From Micropterus salmoides (Eukaryota; Chordata; Actinopteri; Centrarchiformes; Centrarchidae): a stretch of 64,000 nucleotides of DNA. The position numbers were made by a program, and so were the translations under genes. The notes beneath the pieces are model-generated. The model was not told the DNA's origin. It did not search any database and saw only the letters and a program-made list of their open reading frames with translations. Position 1 is the stretch's first letter. The number at the start of each line of letters is the position of its first letter. The stretch spans positions 19,334,308 to 19,398,307 of the forward strand of contig NW_024040152.1 in NCBI RefSeq assembly GCF_014851395.1, written 5' to 3'. Shown piece after piece: positions 35,860-47,600 of the stretch.

Positions 35860-38595
35860 GTAAGACAACATTGTGGTATTACAACTCCAGTCTGTAAGAT
35901 GCTTCTGGTCAGAATATGCTTTATAAATGTGTCTTTTTCTTTTTAATGTCACTTTCAGAATCCAACTTTTCCAATGAAAAGTTGCAAGACTGTTGTGTTC
36001 AAGGGTTTTACCTCAACCCTATGAAACGAACATGTCAGGAAAGAGCTAAGAGAGTCTCTCTGGTCGAGGAAAATCCTGTTTGTGCAGAAGCCTTTTTAAA
36101 ATGCTGCCTTGAAGGAGAACGTCTGAGACAAAAGAAGATACAAGAGGATTCCCTGAAAGGATTTGGCAGGAGTGAGATGAATTTGTCATTTGGACATTAA
36201 ATACTTTACACTCTGAGACAGCATTCAGTAACTGTGGCATGGTTATCACAGAGTTTAATTACAATCCTTTCATTTTCTCATTTTTAGCGGCAAGCACTGC
36301 TGACATTGAAGAATTCTTCTTGGACACAGTTTCGCAGAACATTCGACGATTTTTCCCCCCAAGCTTTGCATTCACAGAATTTGATGTTAATGACAAAAGA
36401 CGGTAAGAGGTGGCTAGTCACAGCAACTAAAATGTTTTTGTGTGTTGTGTTGTGTTTTTTTTGTGAGTGAATCTGGTCAATTGCAAATCTCAACTCTACA
36501 CTATAAATTTTAAGTAGATAAAGCATTTTTCAGACACATTTTACAAATAATTCATTTATTCTATCTTAAATGAAAACCTTTAGTTATTCGTTGGCCTTAC
36601 CTGACTCCATCACCACGTGGGAGATTCAAGTTCTCACTTTATCTGCAGCCACTGGTAATAACAGCTTCCCATTTCACAAATGCATCTCGATGAAATGATT
36701 GAGTAGCTTCTCATTAATAAGTGAAATTGACTTAGTCTATGTTTCCTTCAGGTTTCTGTGTAGTTAAGGCACCGGAGGTCAAAGCATTTAAGAGGGCATT
36801 TGTGTCTCTGAGACTGCCTTACTCTGTGAAAAAATACGAGCAACTATCCATTTCGCCTGTTATCTACAACTATGGCTCTGACAGCCTACAGGTAGCTATA
36901 ACGAAATGTTAACATTAAGTGGCACATAAAACAGTGACCACCTAATTTACATATTGAAATTGAATTATATGTGTTATTTTACTCCGTGGACACCTGCATT
37001 TTTATAGGTAGCAGTTCATATGGAACAAACTGAAGGACTTTGCTCCCCCGGATCAGCCACCACTACATCTTTTGTCAACATTACTGTGGAGCCACAGTCT
37101 TCCCAGTTTGTGTCCTTCTCGGCTGTCCCCATGGTAACCGGCTCCATACCCATCAAAATACGTCTCTATGATATAGAGAATGGATGGGGGATAGATGCAG
37201 TTGAGAAGGCTTTGAATGTGTTGGTGAGTGAAAAAATCTCTCTAATTTATTAATAATTTTATAATAGGCGCCTCCCTGACAAAATAAATATGAACACTTA
37301 TCTGACATATCACTAAACTCCTGAACACTTTAATCGTAGAGAAAAACACTGATAACATTATCAGCTGTTTTCTTTTTTAATCAGTACTTACTGGTGACAG
37401 CTATTTATGCTTATACTAATGGGCCGTCAGTTTTTACGAATTGATAAAATATTTGTTAATAGTTATTAAGTGTTATCTCAGTGTTTGTGTTCAATAATGG
37501 TATGACTTTGATTATGAGTATGCTTTAAAATACTGTTTTGATGAATGAGCATATTTGTGTACTAGTACTTAATTCAACATGCTTTTTTGACTTGCATATT
37601 TCCATGAGTAAAGTAAGGGAGACAGTAATGTGGCTCCATTTTCTCATGTTGTAGACAGAAGGACTAGAAAAGAGAGTTGAACTAACCAAGGTGTTTAAAT
37701 TCGATGGTGAGTTGTGTTAGTATGTCATAATACTTACTTGACATTATTTTTATTCTTACTGTATTTTCCACAGTTCCCTTAATCAATGTACTTCTCTCTC
37801 TCTTGATAGGGAGGAGCAGTCAGACTATCGCTATTGATGGAACTTTACCAGATGACATAGTGCCCGACTCCAACTCCAATATTTTCATTTCAATGGAAGG
37901 TATGTGTTGTTAGACACAGACTTATTATCATAAACCTTTGTAAATGACATTGTCTTACTCTTTCAATGTTCTCATCTCACAGGAGATGGATTTGGCAGTT
38001 CACATGCGAAAAACCTTCTTTCTCCTGAGAAGGTTGCTAGCCTGATTGTATTGCCTAAAGGATGTTTAGAACAGACAATGGTACGACTGGCCCCTACAGC
38101 TATAGCCGTCCGCTACCTTGACCTGAGTGAGCAATGGTTTGACCTGCCTGCTGGTGCCAGAGATGATGCTCTTGATAAAGTTGAGGAAGGTAGGACCTCA
38201 TCAAGCACTTAATTGCATAATGTCTTTTTCTCTGACTAAGCACACAAATTCAGAATAAAGAAGAAAAAAAGAGTTTACTCATTAAGAGGTTACGCAATGC
38301 AGCGAGTTTAACAAACGTCCAGTAAAGGTTAAGGGCAGGTGATTGCCTTTGAAGTTTTTGCAATTGTGAAACTCTGAAAACGATGAGATTCCATAAGCAA
38401 GGGCTAGCCCAAAGGTATATTAAAATGAGTGCCGTAACGAGAAAACTGGATTCACAAGTATCTGTCAAATAAATTAAATGCTTCATGTCAGGAAAAAGTA
38501 AATCACCAGTATCACCAGTGAAGGATCAACATTAAGTTAAGTCCACAAGAGTTAAAGTAAAAAGAGTCAACAGTTAAGGCCTTTTGACACCAAGT

Positions 38596-38640
<45 letters not shown>

Positions 38641-41600
38641 AATCCATCCAATCTAAAAAATTGCTAGGCACAGAAACCTTGCATACTGAGTCTGATGCAT
38701 TTTATTATTCTGTTCATTGCAAAAATTCACAATGTGAGACACAGTTAAGTCATCAAGCAGTGACAATGGTTTTGTGGACAGCTCATCTGTCTGCAGCTCC
38801 TGACCATGGTTGTAGAAAGAGTAATGGGCCCAGTTCAGTTCCGAGAAAATGTAGCAAAATGTTTATTTAAACTGAGACAGTGGTCCCTTGAATACCTTGT
38901 TGTGTACTGCACTGCGTTATAATATGGCAGTGTTTATATACCCGCCACTGCTGATTTGGTAACACCTCTGACACACCCATCAAACGAGAGAAAATATACC
39001 TTAAAGATCATGATCAAGATCATACCTTAAAGGCACACCATTTTGAGGAAACATCATTCAACCCGGAAACCATAGAAAAATGGTGCAAATGTTTTGAGAA
39101 TTAATTTGCCCTTGGATACAGTGTGGGAGGCCGGGCTCTGTTCATTCCTATGAAAGCTGCTCAGTGGTGCATACTTCTGTCGCTCTTTCTCTCACTCCTC
39201 TCTCATTATCTCCCTAGCTTCTCTCCATCTTTCCACACTGTTACTCTCCCTCTCTATCTGTGCTGTTCTCATCCTCTATTTCATTCTCCTCCTCCTCCTC
39301 CTCCTCCTCATCTACCTGAGTATTACTATCTGACCTGTTGAAAGTGTAGGCTATGAGAGTTTTGACAATGCTACTGTGATGCGAAAAACCGCAGAAAATT
39401 GAACCTGTTCCAAAAACTTTAACGACAGATGAAGGTTTTGGAAGAAGGTGTGTAAATATTGATTGACACAATGTGGGTTCATATTTATTTTTAAACATAC
39501 AACAGTTTTGGATGAAAAATACAGACTTGGTGTTTAAAGGCCTTTATCCCTACATTAATTTAACAGTTACTTAGAATGATACACAAGCAACACATCCTCC
39601 AGACAGCTAGCACAGTGGCTAGCTTGGTTAGTTGATTATAGAAATAAGAAATTGTACATACATCACAATTAACAATTACAAAACAGATGTAAAATAAGTA
39701 CCTACAAATAATACTCCAACAAGGGCATTTGAGGAGTAAATATGCCTGTCAATATTTGCTTCATCATAGATCTGATAAAATTGTTGATGTAAGAATGTCA
39801 GTTAAGCTGCTATGGAGTGATTGCTACTAGCAACAGATCACCCTGTTGGTGCCAGGAGAATTAGCTTCTAGGTTTACAGTAGACAAGAGTAAAAACAAAG
39901 GGTTGTTTGTTCTAGAGGTTTGGAGGTGTCACTAAGCAGTGTTTCTTACCTAAAAGTTAAACACATTGCATAGAATAACTGATTTAACATGAAGTAATTA
40001 AGCCACTATAGAATGTTATGTTTCACCCTCTAGTACAGGTTACTATCAAGACAGTTTTGTTTTTAACAACACTTTCTTTGGCAGGTTATATACATATTTT
40101 AACCAAGAAAAATGACAATGGATCTTATGGATCATGGAGTTCAGTGCCATCCAGTAATTGGTAAGCCATTTTGTTTTTTGATGGAAGGTAGTTACTTCTG
40201 TTTCACATCAACTCTCCTTGTTTCCTGTATCTCAAATTGTAAATCTGCTTTCTCTTGTCCTCAGGGTGACTGCCCTTGTAGTGAAAGTGCTATCGTTGGT
40301 GGCGGCGCGTCAGACAGCGGCTTTTGGAGTGCAGGGCAGGAAGGCTAGGGTTGTACCAGAAGAAGAAATCAGGCGCCCAGTCAGTTACTTGCTCTCAGTA
40401 CAGAAGTCTGATGGGTCATTTGGTGACCCACATCCAGTGCTACACAGAGGAGTTTTGGTAACCTCGACTGCATGCATGTTAGAACGGGCACATATTACAA
40501 CAGTATTAGATGGGGCGACAAACTCAATAGCTGTAATTTTAATAAAAAAATTGTCCATGTGTGTTTGATGTAGAAAGGAAGAGACGAAGACTCATCCATG
40601 ACGGCTTTCATAACTCTTGCACTTCACCGGTCCCTTCAATTCCTGCAAACTGAAGGGAGAAATAATGTGGTGAGATAATATAAAGATGACATTACTGTCC
40701 TGAGTGACTGTTTATAGCCATGCTAGTGGTGTTGCTGTTGGGATGGCAGTTTTTGTCAGTCCATCACTTTGGTCCAGATGGTCCAAGGGATTGTCATGCA
40801 ATTTTGCAGAGGATGAATTCTGATGACTTTGGTGATCCCTTGACCCTTCCTTTAGCAGCATCAGCAGATTAAAGTTTTCAACTACCCAGGAAAATATCTA
40901 AACATTTACTAGAGGGAGTGGCACACACTTTTGTACAGACATTATTTTGGACCTGACTTCTCCTTTGAAGTCATGAACGCTTGGTTTTGAGTTAAATGTT
41001 TGGAAGTCTCCAGATGGACTGTAGTATCAAAGGTTAAGTGTGGGACATCTAGTGGTGAGGGTTGCAAATTGTAATGAACAATTGATATAATCTTTATTTG
41101 TAGAGCACTTTTCAAAAAGTTAAAGTGCTTTAACAAGTGTAAAGACAATAACCAAAAGACAATACAAGATAAAGGCAAGAAAACACTGAAAAGATAAATA
41201 TAAAATAAGTAAAATAAAAGGGATAAAATAAAGTCAAATAAGATCGGGAAAGGTTCTCCTATAAAAGTATGTTTTAAGAAGGGACTTAAGTTCTGACTCA
41301 GCCGACCTGATTTTCTCGGGCAGGCTGTTCCAGAGCCTTGGGGCCCTGACCGCAAACGCTCTGTCCCCTTTAGTTTTCAGTTGAGACTCTGGAACAGACA
41401 GACCTCTGCCCGAGGATCTCAAGGTACGTGCTGGTGTGTATGGGACTAAAAGTTCAGAAATATAACAAGGCGAGAGGCCATGAAGAGCTTTAAAAGTGAT
41501 CAATAAAATTTTAAAGTCAATTCTAAAACATACTAGGAGCCAGTGTAATGAAGCTAAAATAGGGGTAATGTGGTCATATTTCTTTGTTCTGGTTAAAAGC

Positions 41601-44600
41601 CTGGCAGCTGAGTTCTGGACAGTCTGGAGTCGATCATTAGATTTGGGTTAAAGTAAAAAGGCTGTTGCAATAATCCAGGCGTGATGAGATGAAGGCGTGT
41701 AAAATGGTCTCTGTGTCCTAAAGTTAACATAGATGGAACTTTTGCTATATTATTATGATAAAAACATGATTGAACAAGCTTTGTGGTGTGCTGCTCAAAA
41801 TTTAAATTACTATCAAACCAGACACCAAGGTTCTTTGCAACAGGCTTAATGTGATTTACTAGGGAACCAGCAGATGGCAGTATTTGTTTTGCCATTTGCT
41901 GGGACCCGATGACCAGGATTTCAGTTTTGTCTGAGTTCAGCTGGAGGAAATTATTTGACATCAGGAACTCCGCATTCCAGGGTCTGTGGATCTGACGGGC
42001 AAGTACATTTGTGTCTCATTAGCACAAATATGAAAAGAAATACCATGATTATGGATAATATGTCCAAGGGGAAGCAGATACAAAGAAAACAAAATGGGTC
42101 CTAAGACCGACCCCTGAGGCACACCATATTTAACTGGACAGAACGAAGAGACAGTTGTTTACAGACACAAAACTTCCTATTTGACAGGTAGGATGAAAAA
42201 CCATTCTAGGACAGCACCCGAGATCCCCACCCAGTGCCTCAGTCTGTCTAACATGATGTTGTGATCAATGGTGTCAAAAGCAACACTAAAGGTCCAGGAG
42301 TACCAGGACTGAGCACATGCCTTCATCAGCAGACAAAAGGTCATTGGTGACTTTAAGCAGGGTAGTCTCAGTGCTGTGGTACTTCCTGAGACCAGATTGA
42401 AACTTCTCAAATATTTTGTGATTTTCCAGTACAGTGAGCAGCTGTTTGGACACAATTCTTTCTAAAATCTTTGCAATAAAAGGCAGTTTTGAAATTGGTC
42501 TAAAATTATGTGGGAGGGAGGGATCTAAACCAGGTTTCTTTAAAAGTGGGTTCACGCAAGCCGTTTTAAAATAATCAGGGACACAACCAGTAGACAGGGA
42601 GCTGTTGAAAACAGATCAAATGGGGGCCAACAGAATCCATTACTTTCAGTAAAAACTTTGTAGGCATTATATAAAGTGGGCTGGAGGACACTCATTTGTG
42701 ATACTGTTTTTAAAAGCTCAGACAAGTCGATGGGATAAGACTTAAAACTCTTGTTGCTGGTGAGGAACCTCTGAGTAAGAGGCCGCGGGGGTAATAGAGG
42801 CTCTGATTAACACCACCTTATTGGTAAAATAAGATAAAAACAATTCACAGTCATCATTACTTCCAGCTGAGGCACAAGGAGGGGTTGGGTTTACCAGCTG
42901 ATACAGTCTTAGACAGAAACCTGGGATTGAGTTTATGTGTAGTAATGAGTTGAGAAAAATAGTGTGTTCTCGCATCCTTAATCATGTTATTCAGACTGAG
43001 GTAATGGACTGGATTTTTTGAACTGAATTCCCTTTTTAGGCTGCAAATGTTCATGTTATGTCATTTATCCAGGGTTGCTTACTAGCTTTAGACGTAGGCT
43101 TAACCTTTAGAGGAGCAGTAACATTTAGTGACAACAAGCAGATATGATTGAAGTGATCAACCAGATTGTTGGTGTTGGAATCAGACAGTTGTTGGCTTTG
43201 GCTCTGAAAGAATGTGAATGTCACACTTTGTCGTATGTGCAGGCAGGAACAGGCATAGGACCCAAGCGCAGGACAAGCAGGCGGGACAGATACAGTCTTA
43301 GAATTTATTCAGAAGGAACTAAACTTACAGCAGAGTCCAAACTAAGGTTGTCCGCAGAGCAGCAAAAACAGTCCATAACAAAGGATCCAGGGGAAGACAG
43401 AACAAAAGGATAATCCAACAAATGAGGGTGCGCGGGTGCGCCGGCAACACGACAGCAAATGAACATACAATGAACCAGCAACAGCTAAACAGAAGCAACA
43501 AACATTTAAGCACTGGCTAACGAGGGGGGCGGGAGCACAAACAGGTGATACTAATAATGACAGCAGACAGACACAGACTGGCAGGGTGATGAACAGACAG
43601 GAACACAGACAGATACCAAACAGGCCCGAACTACCAACAAGACCACAGACAAATACCAACAGAAATATGAATACATATAAACAGACATACAGGGTACAAA
43701 AGACCAAGGACATAAGACAAGACAAGATACTAAAACTACAAATAACATGACTGAAAACTAAATGATCAAAGCAGAACAGACATGCCCACAGTGTGACAGT
43801 GCAAAACCTTGAAACACTTTGTTCATTAAAGATGTGAGAACACACAGAGCTTGGTGAGGCGGCATGAGTAATAGGCGAATCGCAGCTAAAAACAATACAT
43901 CTGTGGTTAGATATGGTCATGTCCACTAATTCCACAGAGGAAATGCTGACACCCAGGGTAAAAACCAAGTCCAGTGTATGACCACGGTTATGTGTTTGCC
44001 CTTTGACATGTTGTTTGAAGTGGACATATTTAAAAAGTCAGTTGCATTAAAATTGCCACAAAGAACAATTCTGTCATAATTTAAAACCAGAGTAGATAAA
44101 AATTCAGAAAGTTCTGATAAAAATCCTCCAGGCGGTTTTGAGGGGCGATAAATTATAACAAATATGATAGGTTGCAGCCCTCCAACTTTAAGAGTGAGAA
44201 CTTCAAAGGAGTTAAATTCATCACAGCGTACTTGATGACATTTAACATTTTTCCAATACACGCTCACTAGCCCACCACCACGCCCACTGACCCTCGGTTG
44301 ACTAAAAAAATCATATTGAGGCGGACACTGTTCAGCTAGCTGGCTATAGTCATTCATTTGCAACCGTGATTCAGTTAAAAACATAAAATCTAGATTTGCA
44401 GACAAGATAAAATCATTTAAGATAAAAGTCTTACTTGACAGTGATCTCACATTGAACAGAGCCATTTTAAATGTTTGTTCTAGGTGCTGGAGTTGGTGCA
44501 GTTGATTACTATGGTTTACTGGTCTATGCGTGATGATGACAGGAATAGAAGTCTTTGGAACAGCGCTGGGAGCAGATGGTTTTACATGCCAGCATGTGGA

Positions 44601-47600
44601 GACAGTTGTTTGTGGCTGTGAGGCAGAGTTATGTTCAGTGACCGGTGGTGTGTCCAGGTGTGCTGCATGAATGATTAGTCATTCACGTCATTCACATTTT
44701 AATGGACATTTACCCTCAAATTTGTTTGTGTTCATTTGTGTGCACAGCCTTCAAAACGAATATGTTTTTATTCAAAGTCTGAAAGTATAATCATTATTGA
44801 TCCCTTGATGGGCACACTGTCTTGTTATCGTAACGCTGGTAGCAGTAAAAAATAAATCTGTTTTTCCACCATGGCAGTATTATGTGAAGGTTAGGTGGCT
44901 GATCTGAACTTCCACGCTGTGCAGTTTTATTGCCAATAATATTCATCAGCTGTTTGTCCGGAATCAGAGCCTTCCATCTAGGGGTCCAAGCCCGAGAAGG
45001 GCATGGGAACGCAAATGCAAGGATCCCGGTTCCCAGACCCAGCAGGGCTGGGAACCCCATTGTAATCGTAAGGATTTTTATTTTTATTCTTCCGTACATA
45101 AAAGTGATACTGCAGCCTAGACGTTAAGTGCTACAGATGCGACAACTCATAGGGTAGGTAGAGACACCCAAGAGTACCTCAGGTGCAAACATTTACACCA
45201 AACTTAGCACGGACCACCTCTGGACAAAGCTGATAAAAGTTAGTGGTCCCCAGATTGATGCACGAAAAGAATTTATAAGCTAACAAATGTTTACACAAAA
45301 TGCTGAAAACAGGAAGTGATGTCATATCTTTGGTTTGGAAAGTTCGATCAACACCAAACTTGGTGTCCTTATGGGGCATAGCTTGATGAGTGGCTGTGCG
45401 AAATGTGGTGCAATTAGCTCCTAGGTGGCGCTATTTACACGAAATGTTTGTTCCTCTATAACTCCTCTGAACCGGCAAGTCCAATTGGCACCAAACTTCA
45501 ATCTCGGACGAAGCTGATCAAATTTAGAGATCCTCAGATTGATACGTGAAAAACTGTTCCAATTATAATAATAAATGTTTACACCAAACGCTAAACACAG
45601 GAAGTGATGTCATTTCTTAGCTTAGGGATGTCAGATGTACACCAAGCTTGGGGAGCCTTCCTGAGGGGCTGTATGAAATTTGCTGTCAATCGGCCTCTAG
45701 GTGCCGCTGTTAATCCATCCATCCATCGTCAACCACTTATCCTGCGTACAGGGTTCAGCGGGGCTGCTGTTAATCGATATCAGATAACACTCTCATAGAC
45801 ATACATTCATCTTATATCTCCATAACCACAACTCCCTTTAATATGAAACTTATAAATTATTAATTATTAAGTTATTCACCATGTGCCACATTTCATGCAA
45901 TACAGACAATGGGTGGCACTGTTATGGCAAACTCAGCGGTGCAGGAAAATGTAATTTCAATGTCGACATTACTCTGTAACCCCGTTTGTCCGTTTTCGGC
46001 TACTGTAGAAGCATGGTGACGCAACATGCTGATCTCCATGTAAGGGGGACCCACAGTTATGTTGGTAGAAAAGTCTCATTCTAAGGTTCATTATGTAAAG
46101 TCTTTATACAACACTGAAAACATAGTTATGAATCTTATAAGGCATTTGTGTCAATAAATCCTTTGTGTGAAAATCTATTAATAAAACGTATTCACTATTA
46201 TTTATGGCCTGCACAAATAATGACATTTTCTCAGCTGTACTTTGTGTTTTGAGCTAATTACCAAATGTTGGCACGCTACAAAGGTAAATAAGATGATGAA
46301 GTGAAAGCATTATGAGCATGTTAGCATGTTGACGTTGCAAAAAAAAATCCTGCACACTGTCTAACTTGCAAAATGTATTTATAAGCTGGCAATGTACTGT
46401 ACCATCAACAGGCATGTTGAAGTTAAGCTCAGCCTCACAAAGCCACTACTGAGACGTGTTATAGAGGAGACACGCTACTCAATCACTTCCTCAATACACT
46501 GAATTAAAATTTTGAATTGACTGCCTACATGTTATTTTCTAACAGGAAGCAAGCATTTCAAGATCAACAGCATATCTCCTGTCACACCTTGAAGAGCTTC
46601 AGCATCCCTATGCTGTTGCCATTACAGCCTACTGCCTTGCTGCTTGTCTGCCAAAGGAAACAGATCATTCATCTGCCTGGACAAAACTTCAAGCCCTGGC
46701 TAGTGAAGGCAGGTCCAATCAAATAAAATCGGTGTGGGTGATATAGAAATAATATATTGAGCTATCATCTCATCTAACCCTAAGAGCAAAAATAAAATGT
46801 AAAGTTCATTAAAATTATGTATGACAACATGCCATTGTTTAAAATAGATTTAATTTGAGTTAGTTATTAGTTTTTACTTATTCTTTTTACCTATGTCTAT
46901 TTCTTAATTATCAGGGAATAATGGCTGTTATCTGTGGACAACTGATGCCAACCAGAATCGTGAGAGGGCAGATGTCATCACAGTAGAGACTACAGCCTAT
47001 GCCCTCCTAACAGCAGTGGAACTTGGGCATACCGAGTGGGCAGACAAAGCAGCCTGCTGGTTAACCACCCAAGAAAACTATTTTGGAGGCTACAAATCAA
47101 CACAGGTGACTGCGATGCTAGATTGAGGATTGTTTGGAAAGCAAAGATTCCCTGTCTTGGGGCATGGACACTGTATCCCCTGTGTGATCACACAGTCCAG
47201 ATTAACCATCAGAGTAGAGATGTTGAATATGTTATTGATGATTTATTACCATGTCAAGGATACCATCATGGCATTGGAAGCCCTTGCGGAGTATGAGCTA
47301 AAGAGGTCTGTCAGTCCTGAAGCAAATCTAATTGCAGAGTTCACCGTTCCAGGAAAAAAAGACATTGTAAAGCTTGTGCTGGAAAATAAGAAGGAGAAGG
47401 TGGAAACAGACCTTAAGGTATCATAGAGCACTGTCAGCATTACACTTAAATATACACATAAATATTTTACCTCATTCTTAGATGACTTATTTTTATATTG
47501 TCTTTTGTCCCAGAAACTTACAGGGAACAACATTGTTGTGCAATTGACAGGAAAAGGCAATACCAAGCTAAAAGTAAGTTAGATTAATACTTGTTTATAT

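Noticed and set aside
43342..43968. 208-codon minus-strand open frame rich in Cys, Leu and Val
   Set aside because: It lies mostly within the non-autonomous element nested in the L2; the hydrophobic look comes from base composition.
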